Of a stretch of 64,000 bases of DNA, positions 48,551-56,684 are shown one piece after another. The notes below the pieces were generated by a model. The model worked only from the letters and a program-made list of their open reading frames with translations. It was not told the origin of the DNA and ran no database searches. The translations under genes were made by a program, and so were the position numbers. Origin of the DNA: Acidobacteriota bacterium (lineage in GTDB: Bacteria; Acidobacteriota; Polarisedimenticolia; J045); the NCBI GenBank assembly GCA_017994815.1, contig JAGOJY010000005.1, positions 62,001 to 126,000 of the forward strand. The letters are read 5' to 3'. How positions within the stretch are numbered: the first letter of the stretch is position 1; each line of letters begins with the position of its first letter.

Positions 48551-49375
48551 TCAACGTCGACTGTCGCCGTCCCCCTGGCAGCGTTCGACGGCGGGGCGCA
48601 GCTCGCGGTGGACGCCGGGTGTGCCGGCGACTATCGCACCGGTCTGCAGGAACCGCCCGCCGCCGAGAAAGTCGCTGACCACGCCGCCAGCTTCCTCGAT
48701 CATCAGTTCCGCGGCCGCCATGTCCCACGGGCCGAGGCCTTCTTCCCAGAACCCGTCGAGCCGCCCCGCGGCGACGTAGGCCAGGTCGAGCGCGGCCGAG
48801 CCCGCGCGGCGGATCCCGGCCGATTCCGCGAACACCGCGCGGAACGTGTCGAGGAACGGCTCGAGGCGGTGGTGCCTGCGGAACGGGAACCCGGTGGCGA
48901 TCAGCGCCCCCTTCAGCCCCGCCCGCGACGTCACGCGCAGCGCGCGGCCGTTCATCGCCGCCCCGCCGCCGCGGGTCGCCTCGAACACCTCGCCCCGCGT
49001 CGGGTCGATGACCACGCCGGCGACGACCAGCCCGCCGACCGCGCAGGCGACCGAGACGCTGAACACGGGGAAGCCGTGGATGAAGTTCGTCGTCCCGTCG
49101 AGCGGGTCGATGATCCACAGCGGCTCGGCCCGGTCCAGCTCCGCGCGCAGGCTCTCCTCCGCCAGGACCAGGTCCCCGGGGCGCTCGCGCCGGATCACTT
49201 CCGCGATCGCCTGCTCGGAAAGCTGGTCGGCCTGCGTGACGAAGTCGTTGACGCCCTTCTCCGTCACATCGAGCCGCTCCACCGCGCCGATGAACGGCGC
49301 GATCGCCCGCGCGCCGGCTTCCGCCGCGCGGCGCGCCGTGCCGAGCATCTCCCGTGCCTGCACCCGATCTGCCAT
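48551..49375 (-). CDS. Inositol-1-monophosphatase family protein (SuhB-like)
   Basis: 274 residues. Metal-binding motifs of the family are intact: LAEES, WIIDPLDGTTNFIHGFPVF, and the C-terminal GPWDMAAAELMIEEAGGVVSD. It hydrolyses a phosphate monoester, classically inositol-1-phosphate; SuhB-type proteins may also act on transcription complexes. FBPase or CysQ activity cannot be excluded by sequence alone, but DGTTNFIHGFP favours the inositol group. No operon partner. Confidence 0.9.
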   Translation of the reverse strand: MADRVQAREMLGTARRAAEAGARAIAPFIGAVERLDVTEKGVNDFVTQADQLSEQAIAEVIRRERPGDLVLAEESLRAELDRAEPLWIIDPLDGTTNFIHGFPVFSVSVACAVGGLVVAGVVIDPTRGEVFEATRGGGAAMNGRALRVTSRAGLKGALIATGFPFRRHHRLEPFLDTFRAVFAESAGIRRAGSAALDLAYVAAGRLDGFWEEGLGPWDMAAAELMIEEAGGVVSDFLGGGRFLQTGAIVAGTPGVHRELRPAVERCQGDGDSRR

Positions 49376-49441
49376 CCGACTATTGTAGAGGCCGCCGCGC
49401 GCGACCCGGGCCGGCCCGGGGACGACCGGCCGGGGTGACGC

Positions 49442-50068
49442 ATGCCGAAGATGTGCCCGAAGGTGATCCTCGAGGGGACGCGGCTGACTCTGAAGACCGA
49501 CATCGCGTTCGCGCTCAACGAGCACCCGCGGATCGTCGGGCCGCGCAAGTACCGCTATCACTCGCCCTTGATCTCCGCCGAGTGGTGCGCGTTCACGAAC
49601 GTCCCGTGGGGCCGCGGCCCGATCAACTTCGCGCCCGAGGAGGAAGACCGGGCGATGGAGACGTACCGCACCTGGGCCCGCCTGTTCGAGCTGTTGCCGT
49701 ACTACTCCTGGATCGTGGACCGCTTCCACGTCTCGACGCAGGCGCACCAGCTCCAGGCGCGCGGGGTGCGCTACGACTTCGGCTGGCTGGAAGAGCGCCT
49801 GTTGCCGCTCGGATTCCGCATCGTGCTCTGCACGCGCAGCCCGGAGTCGTTCGAAAGGGCGCGCGCCGAGCGGCTGAAGATCTCCGGCAAGCCGGCGCAG
49901 TACGACGACCTGCGGCCGTTCGTGCGCGAGCAGCAGCTGATCCGCGAGTTGGTCGCGGCCTCGCGCCTGCCGTCGATGACGCTCGACATCTCGGACAGCG
50001 ACGTTCCGGCGGCCTGCGAGCGCATCGCCGACTGGCTCGAGCGCATCGGCGGGCTGTACCTGCCGTGA
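49442..50068 (+). CDS. Kinase-like protein with a degenerate P-loop
   Basis: 208 residues, resembling the deoxynucleoside/thymidylate kinase fold. It begins KVILEGTRLTLKTDIAFALNEHP, where a GxxGxGK[ST] loop would be expected but the glycines are lost (EGTRLTLKT). YSWIVDRFHVSTQAHQ corresponds to the DRxxxS segment of such kinases, and IVLCTRSPESFERARAERLK to the lid region. It is coupled by GTGA to a second, intact P-loop protein. I infer a catalytically altered partner; its actual role is unknown. Confidence 0.7.
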   Translation: MPKMCPKVILEGTRLTLKTDIAFALNEHPRIVGPRKYRYHSPLISAEWCAFTNVPWGRGPINFAPEEEDRAMETYRTWARLFELLPYYSWIVDRFHVSTQAHQLQARGVRYDFGWLEERLLPLGFRIVLCTRSPESFERARAERLKISGKPAQYDDLRPFVREQQLIRELVAASRLPSMTLDISDSDVPAACERIADWLERIGGLYLP

Positions 50069-50568
50069 AGCAGCTGTACCTGATGTGCGGGCTCGCGTTC
50101 GCGGGCAAGACGACGCTCGGGTCGGCGCTCTGCGAGCGGCTCGGCGCGGGCTGGATCAGTCTCGACGAGATCAACGCCGGGCGCGGGCTGCACGGCGGGC
50201 TGGGCATCCCGGTCGCGGAGTGGGCCCGCACGCACCGGCTGGCGCTGGAGCAACTGGCCGCGCTGGCCGAGCGCGGGTCGCCGATCGTGCTCGACGACAC
50301 CAACTGCTTTCGCTGGCTACGCGACTCCTACCGCGAGATCGCCGCGGCGCACGGTTACGTCACCACGGTCGTCCTGTTCGACGTGCCGCTCGCACTCGCG
50401 TTGGAACGGTTGCGGGCCAACGACGACGACCGCGCACGCGCCCCGGTGCGCGAGGACATCCTGCGGGAGCTGGCGCGGACGTTCGAGTACCCCGCGCAGG
50501 ACGAGCGGGTGGTCCGGTTGCCGGCCGGCGAGCCGCTCTCGGCCTGGCTGGAACGCTGCCTTCGCTGA
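50065..50568 (+). CDS. P-loop kinase, AAA_33/zeta-like
   Basis: 167 residues from GTG 50065. The Walker A GLAFAGKTT is intact (residues 8-16), followed by ISLDEINAGRG, VLDDTNCFRWLRDSYREIA and the Arg-containing lid (LRANDDDRARAPVREDIL). This matches small AAA_33 kinases that phosphorylate nucleotides, sugars or RNA ends. The substrate is unknown. Coupling with the degenerate kinase-like protein suggests a hetero-complex. Confidence 0.8.
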   Translation: MKQLYLMCGLAFAGKTTLGSALCERLGAGWISLDEINAGRGLHGGLGIPVAEWARTHRLALEQLAALAERGSPIVLDDTNCFRWLRDSYREIAAAHGYVTTVVLFDVPLALALERLRANDDDRARAPVREDILRELARTFEYPAQDERVVRLPAGEPLSAWLERCLR

Positions 50569-50581
50569 CGCGGTGCGGGCG

Positions 50582-51301
50582 CTACCGGCGCTCGTCGCCG
50601 GTTTCCTCGTCGTCGTCGTCCGGCCACTCGACCTGCTCGCCGGTGTCGTCGAACTCGCCCTCGAGCAGCGCCTCGAGGATCTCGCGCGCCTGCTCCAGCG
50701 CGGCGAACGGGACGTAGAACTCGACGGGTCCCGAGGCGTCGCCGAAGGCCTGGAGCGCGCCGTCCTGCAGGACGGCGAAGCGGATGCCGGCGCTCTCGAG
50801 GTGCGCGGCGAGAGCGCCGCCGAGGATCGGGTTGCCGATCATCGCCAGCGCGACCGGCGCGTCGGGGTCGAGGTTCTCTGCCGCCGCCGGCCCGAACCGT
50901 GCGCGCTCGAGCAGCGCCTCGACCTCGGAGCGCGGCAACAGGTCGGTCGCGCACCCCGCGCAGCGCGTGAACCCGGCGCGGAAACCGTAGCCGCACGACG
51001 GGCAGAACGCCGCCGCGTCGGGGTCCTTCAGGTTGAACAGCGAAACGTCCACGACCGGCGGCCCGGGCGCGGCGGGCGCCGCCGCGGCGGCCGGCGGCGG
51101 GGTTTCCGGTCGCGGGCGCTCCCGGCGGCGGCGCGGCTCCTCGCGGCGGGCCGCGAGCTGCTCGATCTCGGAGCGCGGCACGAGGTCCACGGCGCAGGCG
51201 GCGCAGCGGTGGAACCCGGCGCGGTACCCGGAACCGCAGGCAGGACAGAAGGCCGCGGCGCCGCGGTCGGACAGGTCGAACCTCGAGGGATCCAGTTCCA
51301 T
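50582..51301 (-). CDS. Duplicated zinc-ribbon protein with a DUF2007-like C-terminus
   Basis: 239 residues with two near-identical modules. Module 1: RFDLSDRGAAAFCPACGSG, GFHRCAACAVDLVPRSE. Module 2: LFNLKDPDAAAFCPSCGYG, GFTRCAGCATDLLPRSE. Each has two CxxC pairs for zinc. A basic/Pro-Ala linker separates them. The C-terminal region (VALAMIGNPILGGALAAHLESAGIRFAVLQDG...FYVPFAALEQAREILEALL) resembles DUF2007. The tail is acidic. The role is unknown; zinc-ribbon plus DUF2007 suggests a small regulatory or signalling protein. Confidence 0.78.
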   Translation of the reverse strand: MELDPSRFDLSDRGAAAFCPACGSGYRAGFHRCAACAVDLVPRSEIEQLAARREEPRRRRERPRPETPPPAAAAAPAAPGPPVVDVSLFNLKDPDAAAFCPSCGYGFRAGFTRCAGCATDLLPRSEVEALLERARFGPAAAENLDPDAPVALAMIGNPILGGALAAHLESAGIRFAVLQDGALQAFGDASGPVEFYVPFAALEQAREILEALLEGEFDDTGEQVEWPDDDDEETGDERR

Positions 51302-51332
51302 CGCGCTCTCCGTCGGGGCAAGGCACTCCAGT

Positions 51333-52082
51333 TTACCCACGGACCGGCCCCGACGAGCCGGTCGTTGGGGCCAGCTCGCCGTCGAGCTGCAGCGCCGTCC
51401 AAACCGGGAGGTGGTCCGACGCGACCCGGGCCAGCGGGGTGTGGTGCCGGCCGGTGGCGACCACCAGCTTCTTCGGCAGGACCCAGATCCGGTCGAGCGG
51501 GAACAGCGGCCGCCACGCGGGGAACGTCGGCCGGGCGTACGCGCGCCCGAGCCGCCGCCGCATCCGGCGCAGCCGCGTGCTCGCCGGCGACCACTCGTTG
51601 AAGTCCCCCATCACGATCAGCGCTCCGCGGTGCGCGCCCAGCGCGCCGAGCAACCGGCGCACCTGCTCGCTGCGCTCGCCGGCCCGCAGCCCGAGGTGGG
51701 TCACCAACACGCGCAGCTCGTGGCCGTCGCAGTCGACGTCGGCGTCGATCGCGCCGCGCGGCTCGTACGGCCCGTAGCTCAGGTCGATGCTGCGGACCTC
51801 GCGGATCGGGTAGCGCGACAGCAGCGCGTTGCCGTACCCGCCGTCGGAACGCCGCATCGTCGCGCCGAACACGCGGTGCAGTCCCGACAGGCGCGCGAGC
51901 AGCTCGAGCTGCTCTTCGGCCCGCGGCGCGTGCGAGCCGGCGGCGACCTCCTGCAGCCCGATGATGTCGGCCTGCAGCTGCGTCAAGACGCCGGCGATGC
52001 GCGTCGGCAGGTAGAGCCCGTCCGCGCCGACGCAGCGGTGGATGTTGTACGAGGCGACACGCAGCCGCAGTCGCGCGCTCAT
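51333..52082 (-). CDS. Endonuclease/exonuclease/phosphatase-fold protein
   Basis: 249 residues. The metal-dependent phosphodiesterase motifs are present: VASYNIHRCVG, IIGLQEV with the metal-binding Glu, LVTHLGLRAGERSEQ, VMGDFNEWSP and the C-terminal SDHLPV. A DNase-, sphingomyelinase- or phosphoinositide-type hydrolase is possible. No signal peptide is evident. Its ATG overlaps the stop of the phospholipase D gene (4 nt), so the two may act on related phosphodiesters. Confidence 0.88.
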   Translation of the reverse strand: MSARLRLRVASYNIHRCVGADGLYLPTRIAGVLTQLQADIIGLQEVAAGSHAPRAEEQLELLARLSGLHRVFGATMRRSDGGYGNALLSRYPIREVRSIDLSYGPYEPRGAIDADVDCDGHELRVLVTHLGLRAGERSEQVRRLLGALGAHRGALIVMGDFNEWSPASTRLRRMRRRLGRAYARPTFPAWRPLFPLDRIWVLPKKLVVATGRHHTPLARVASDHLPVWTALQLDGELAPTTGSSGPVRG

Positions 52083-54229
52083 CGCGACGGCGGCCTGCGG
52101 TGCCGGGCCCAGCGCCGCAGCGCGAACGAGAGCCCGCCGAGCGCGGCGACGACGCCGACGAGGACGGCGATCGTGCCCGGCCCGGGGTCCGCCAGCGCGC
52201 GGCCGATCTGGTGGGTGAGCAGCGTGAACCCGAGGATCCCGGGGAGCAGGCCGATCAGCGTGCCGCCGAGGTAGGAGCGCCAGCGCACCCGGCAGGCGCC
52301 GGCCACGACGTTGACCAGGGTGTACGGGGCGATCGGCATCAGCCGCGCCGCGACGACCGCGAACAGCCCCTGCCGGCGCACCTGCGAGGTGATCTTCGCC
52401 AGCCGCCGGCCGGCGATGCGCCGGGCCAGCGGCGCGCCGAGCCAGCGCCCGACCGCGAACGTCGCGACCGCACTGGCCATGCTGCCCGCGAGCGAGTACG
52501 CGAAGCCGAGGGCCGGGCCGAAGACCAGCACCGTGGCCAGGATCAACGCGTTCAGCGGGACCACGAGGCCGGCGAGGACGTAGCCGCCGAGAACGCCGAG
52601 CACGGCGAACGGGCTGCGCGCGTGCGGCGCGATCAGCTCGCGCAAGCGCATCGGCGAGGCGAACGCCGCGAGCGGCGAAAACTCGAAGGCCCAGGGGAGC
52701 GCGACCAACAGCGCGAGCAGGACCAGCGCGGCCAGGATGCCGCCACGCCAGCGGCGCCGCCGCGGGTTGCGGGTGAAGCGCTCGAGCACTTCCTCCGCGC
52801 TGAGCGGCTTCTCCGGGTCCATCAGCGACTGGTCGGGGATCACGCGATCGAGCCACGCCGGGGGCTCGCGCTCGAGATCGTCCAGCATCCGCTCCGGCTC
52901 GCGGAAGCTCTCGATGGCCGCGATCAGACGCTGCTCCTCGATCGCTCCGGCCAAGGCGTCGGGATCGACGCGCAGGTGCTCGGCGACGAGGCGGGCGCGG
53001 AACGCCGCGATGCCGCGCTCGACGCGCGGATCGCCGCCGGACTCGATCGCCACGTCGCACTCGAGGTCGATGCCCATCGAGCGATTGGTCAGGTTGGCGG
53101 AGCCGACCCGCACCATCCACTCGTCCGCGACGAGCACCTTGGAGTGCAGCTTCACGCCGGTCCGCGAGGGGCCGGGAGCGATCGGGCAGTAGGTCCTGAG
53201 GCGCCCGTAGCGGTCGGCCGCGCGCAGCTTCTGCAGCAGGCGATGGCGCAGCACGCCCATCGTCGCGTCTTCCATCAGGCTCATCGCGTCGCGCGAGAGC
53301 AAGAGCACGATCTCCGGCCCGTCCGGTTCGGCCAGCCGGCGCACGAGCGCGTCGCCGATGCTGGCCGAGCTGAGGAACTGGTTCTCGATCAATAGGGAGC
53401 GGCGCGCGGCCGCGATCGTGTCCAAGAACAGCCGCTCGACTTCGCGCACCTCGTCTTGCCCGGTACGGTCCGGGACCGTGCGCGCGATCGCCGCGGTGAC
53501 GTCGCGCAGGTCCGGTTGCAGCGCGGGCGGCCACGGGTCGGAACCGGCCGGGGCGGGCGGGATCGGCCGCCCCGTCGCCCGCTCCCAGCGCGCGCGGACG
53601 AGTTCCTCGAGCGAACGCGCGGCGTCGCCGTCCAGCGCCAGCATCACGTCGTGCAGCGGCGGGTAGTGCAACCCCCACGGGTCGATGCGCCGCGAATCGC
53701 CCTCGAGGTGCTGGGGCGTGTCCCAGCGCCGGTTCGTCAGGTCGATGCCGCCCGAGAAGGCCAGCGCGCCATCGATCACGACGATCTTCTGGTGGCAGGA
53801 GCACCCGAACGAGTAGCTGGAGTCGAGCCGGAAGTGGACGCGGCGCGGCGTTCGCCAGCCGAAGTTGACGAGCGGCAGGAACTCGCGCTCGTGGGCGAAC
53901 ACCAGCGGGTAGTCCCACCCGAGCACGTGGACCTTCAGGCCCCGCCGGCGGTGCACGAGGCGCGCGAGGAAGGAGCCGAGTCGCTCCCGTCGCCCGCCGT
54001 CGATGGTCAGCGGGATGCGACTGTCGAAGTCCCAGCCGACCATGACGATCGAGTGCTGGGCGCGCAGCGCGGCTTCGCGGAACGCGGCGAAGTACGCGGC
54101 CGCGTCGACCAGGAACGACACGCGGCCGGCGGGGCGGCGGCGCCAGCAGTTCTGCCCCTCGACGGCGAGCGGGATCGTTCGTTCGTCGGAATCCTGCGGT
54201 AGCGGTGAGGGTTGAGGGTGGTGGGACAC
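52079..54229 (-). CDS. Phospholipase D-like protein fused to a VTT (DedA/SNARE-assoc) membrane domain
   Basis: 716 residues. The PLD half has two HxKx4D motifs: H146/K148/D153 (HQKIVVIDG) and H362/K364/D369 (HSKVLVADE), each followed by SGGIDLTN or GSANLTNR. After residue 500 there are about five hydrophobic segments with VFGPALGFAYSLAGSMASAVATFAVGRWLG and RLMPIAPYTLVNVVAGACRVRWRSYLGGTLIGLLPG, the VTT signature. It may be a cardiolipin-synthase or phospholipid hydrolase with a lipid-handling partner in one chain. No signal peptide; the VTT half would anchor it. Confidence 0.9.
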   Translation of the reverse strand: MSHHPQPSPLPQDSDERTIPLAVEGQNCWRRRPAGRVSFLVDAAAYFAAFREAALRAQHSIVMVGWDFDSRIPLTIDGGRRERLGSFLARLVHRRRGLKVHVLGWDYPLVFAHEREFLPLVNFGWRTPRRVHFRLDSSYSFGCSCHQKIVVIDGALAFSGGIDLTNRRWDTPQHLEGDSRRIDPWGLHYPPLHDVMLALDGDAARSLEELVRARWERATGRPIPPAPAGSDPWPPALQPDLRDVTAAIARTVPDRTGQDEVREVERLFLDTIAAARRSLLIENQFLSSASIGDALVRRLAEPDGPEIVLLLSRDAMSLMEDATMGVLRHRLLQKLRAADRYGRLRTYCPIAPGPSRTGVKLHSKVLVADEWMVRVGSANLTNRSMGIDLECDVAIESGGDPRVERGIAAFRARLVAEHLRVDPDALAGAIEEQRLIAAIESFREPERMLDDLEREPPAWLDRVIPDQSLMDPEKPLSAEEVLERFTRNPRRRRWRGGILAALVLLALLVALPWAFEFSPLAAFASPMRLRELIAPHARSPFAVLGVLGGYVLAGLVVPLNALILATVLVFGPALGFAYSLAGSMASAVATFAVGRWLGAPLARRIAGRRLAKITSQVRRQGLFAVVAARLMPIAPYTLVNVVAGACRVRWRSYLGGTLIGLLPGILGFTLLTHQIGRALADPGPGTIAVLVGVVAALGGLSFALRRWARHRRPPSR

Positions 54230-54348
54230 GAGTTCCCGGCGATGCCCCGCGCGGAAACGGGCGTGGACCGCGGCGCATCGGACCCCTGAATCACACCACG
54301 GCCGGCGCGGGCGCGCAAAGTCGCGCGGCCGGTGCGCTTACGTACCGA

Positions 54349-54900
54349 TCAGGCCTTGCGGGCGCGCTCGACGATCTCGAGGCGGCCGGGCCAACCCTTG
54401 GCGACACACATCGCGCAGCGCCACGCCTGCACCGGCCGCCGCGCGATGCGCGAGGCCTGGCAGATCGGGCAGCGGTGCTCGTAGATCCGGCCGTTGGCGC
54501 GCCGGCGCAGCGCGAAGCCCCGCACCTCGAGTTGGACGCGTGGCTCGTACCCGGCGCGGCGAACCAGCTCGCCCCACTCGTGGCCGTGCGGGCGGATGTG
54601 CCGCCCGTGCAGGCAAACCGACGCGACGTGGGCCAGCTCGTGGCACAGCACCTCGCGCAGGAGGTCGGTGGGCGCGGTGCGCAGGCCGTCGTGCAGGCGG
54701 ATCACGCCGCGGTACGGCATGCAGCGCCCGAGGCTGGTTTTCAGGCGCGTGCTGAAGACGACGTGCACCCAGTCCTCGAGCCCGGGCATGCCCCAGCTCG
54801 CGCCGAGCGTCGCGATCGCGGGGCGAAGGTCTTCGGCAGTCCGAACCGCTACGGGCACAGCGATCTCGGTGGTGGCCAAGGGAGGACCCCTCCTCGTCAT
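54349..54900 (-). CDS. SprT-like zinc metalloprotease
   Basis: 183 residues. The HExxH motif is H87-E88-x2-H91 (LCHELAHVA) with a likely third ligand at His107 in HGHEWGEL. The C-terminal zinc-ribbon has two CxxC pairs (CPIC, CAMC). This layout matches SprT-like proteins of bacteria. Related eukaryotic SPRTN cleaves DNA-protein crosslinks; a DNA or protein-repair role here is analogy. It is followed by a weakly A+T-rich gap. Confidence 0.85.
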   Translation of the reverse strand: MTRRGPPLATTEIAVPVAVRTAEDLRPAIATLGASWGMPGLEDWVHVVFSTRLKTSLGRCMPYRGVIRLHDGLRTAPTDLLREVLCHELAHVASVCLHGRHIRPHGHEWGELVRRAGYEPRVQLEVRGFALRRRANGRIYEHRCPICQASRIARRPVQAWRCAMCVAKGWPGRLEIVERARKA

Positions 54901-55052
54901 GGGAAATCTACGCCGATCGTGGGCAAAGAGAAGCCATCCCGCGGTTGATAGACTATTTCAACGGCGGCAAATTTTTCTTACCGGCCAAGCTCACCACGAT
55001 GCGATCCGGGGTTGTAGCGCGGCGGACGGGTGCGCCGAACCGGCGCGTCACG
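54901..55052. other. Gap between SprT-like and XerC/D genes
   Basis: Contains an A+T-rich patch around 54948-54980 (with AAATTTTTCTTACC) and a small hairpin GCGCCG-AAC-CGGCGC at 55032-55046. The patch may contain the SprT-like promoter. No gene is visible. Confidence 0.4.
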
Positions 55053-55949
55053 TCAGCGGCGCGGGTGGGCGCGGTCGTAGACCTCGAGCACCGAGTCGAG
55101 CGAGACGCGCGTGTAGCGCTGGGTCGTGGTCAGTCGGCTGTGGCCGAGCAGTTCCTGGATCGACCGCAGGTCCATGCCGGATTCGAGCAGGTGCGTGGCG
55201 AACGAGTGACGCAAGAGGTGCGGGTGGACACCGCGCGTCAGCGCCGCCCGGCGGACCGCGGCATCGAGCACCCGCCGGACCGAGCGGTCGGTCAGGCGCG
55301 TTCCGCGGTTGTTCAGGAACAGCGCCTCGCCGTCCCCGCGCAGCCTGAGCGGGGTCGCCGCCGCGAGGTAAGCCCGCAGGGCGGCCGCGGCCTGCCGCCC
55401 GAACGGGACGATCCGCTCGCGCGAACCCTTGCCCAGGACGCGCACCGTGCGGTCGGCGAATGAGAGGTCGTCGACGTCGAGCGCGACGAGTTCCGCCACG
55501 CGCAGCCCCGACGCGTACAGGAGTTCGAGCAGGGCGCGGTCGCGCAGCCCGGCGGCGTTGCCGGGATCGGGGGCCTCGAGGATCGCCCGGACGTCGTCCA
55601 CGTCCAGCCGCCCCGGCAGGCGTTCCGGGCGCCGGGGGTTCCTGACCGCGGACGCCGGGTTGGACTCGGCCTCTCCCTCGCGGGCCAGCCAGGCGTAGAG
55701 CGAGCGCGCGGCCGCCAGCCGCCGCGCGATGGTGGCCGCGGAGAGCTTGCGGCGGTGCATGTCGGCGACCCAGCCGCGCACCGCGCGCGCGTCCACCACG
55801 CGTGGATCCGGGAGCGGTGCGCGTGTGCCGGCGCCGGCGAGGAAGGCGGCGAGGTCGGCGAGGTCGGCGCGATAGGCGCGGATCGTCTCGCGCGAGTGGT
55901 CGCGGTCGAGCTGCAGGTGCTCCAGGAAGCGCTGGATCGCCCCGGTCAC
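55053..55949 (-). CDS. xerC: Tyrosine recombinase XerC/XerD type
   Basis: 298 residues, the normal Xer length. The N-terminal SAM-like core-binding domain precedes the catalytic set R150 (GLRVAEL), K174 (GKGSRE), H244/R247 (HLLRHSFATHLL), H270 (LGHSRL) and Y279 (TTQRYTRV), all intact. It would resolve chromosome dimers at dif. Proximity to trmFO and topA matches the conserved topA-trmFO-xerC order of many bacteria, favouring XerC over a phage integrase. Confidence 0.9.
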   Translation of the reverse strand: MTGAIQRFLEHLQLDRDHSRETIRAYRADLADLAAFLAGAGTRAPLPDPRVVDARAVRGWVADMHRRKLSAATIARRLAAARSLYAWLAREGEAESNPASAVRNPRRPERLPGRLDVDDVRAILEAPDPGNAAGLRDRALLELLYASGLRVAELVALDVDDLSFADRTVRVLGKGSRERIVPFGRQAAAALRAYLAAATPLRLRGDGEALFLNNRGTRLTDRSVRRVLDAAVRRAALTRGVHPHLLRHSFATHLLESGMDLRSIQELLGHSRLTTTQRYTRVSLDSVLEVYDRAHPRR

Positions 55950-55977
55950 GCGCGCATTGTAAGAGGTTACGGCCGCT

Positions 55978-56664
55978 TCAGATCGCGGGTGAAGGACGCC
56001 GCGGGCAGCCCGCGTCGATCCACATGATGAGGCGGCGCACCTGGTCGGTGCTGGCGACGGCGGCCGAACCGACGCTGCGCTCGTGTTCCTGGTGCCGGGG
56101 CAGCGACTCGGCGAGCGACTGGCGGATCTGGCCCGGGTTGTAGCCGGCCTCGATCAGTTCGACCGCGACGCGCCAGTCCGGCAGCGGCGACGACTGCCAC
56201 GCCCCGAACGCGCCGAGCAGGTCGCCGGTGGCCAGAAGAGCGCGCGCCATCAACGCGTGCGCGCGTGAGACCAGGACCGGCGCGTTGTCCACTTCCTCTT
56301 CGGCCCATTGCAGGGCCAGCGCCGCGTGGTGCGAGGCCCGGTCGGCGTTGCCGAGCAGCAGCAGGTAGCCCTCGGCGAGCAGGAGCGCGGTCTCGGCTTC
56401 CTGCGGCAGTTCCTCTTCCATTTCCTCGAGCGCCAGCCGCGCCGCTTCCGGCTGGTTCATCCGCGAGTGGCACAGCGCGATTTGCGAGAGCAGGAACCGC
56501 CGTCCCGGCACGTCGTCGGCGTCGCGAGTCCGGTCCAGTTCGCGCCGCAGCACGGCGATCGCCTCGTCGCCGCGACCCTCGGACAGCCGCCGCGCCACCT
56601 CGAACGAGGCGCTGAAGTACGCGTCCACGCGCCGGCGGGTCGGGGTGTCCGGGGAAGGGCTCAT
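55978..56664 (-). CDS. Helical, TPR-like protein of unknown function
   Basis: 228 residues. Amphipathic helical pairs repeat (RRFLLSQIALCHSRMNQPEAARLALEEM, ALLLAEGYLLLLGNADRASHHAALALQW, SRAHALMARALLATGDLLGAFGAW), as in TPR-like scaffolds. No signal peptide. It sits between trmFO and xerC, a place where other genomes often have nothing. Function unknown; a protein-binding role is inferred. Confidence 0.65.
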   Translation of the reverse strand: MSPSPDTPTRRRVDAYFSASFEVARRLSEGRGDEAIAVLRRELDRTRDADDVPGRRFLLSQIALCHSRMNQPEAARLALEEMEEELPQEAETALLLAEGYLLLLGNADRASHHAALALQWAEEEVDNAPVLVSRAHALMARALLATGDLLGAFGAWQSSPLPDWRVAVELIEAGYNPGQIRQSLAESLPRHQEHERSVGSAAVASTDQVRRLIMWIDAGCPRRPSPAI

Positions 56665-56684
56665 CACGTCTCCTACGGATGAAG

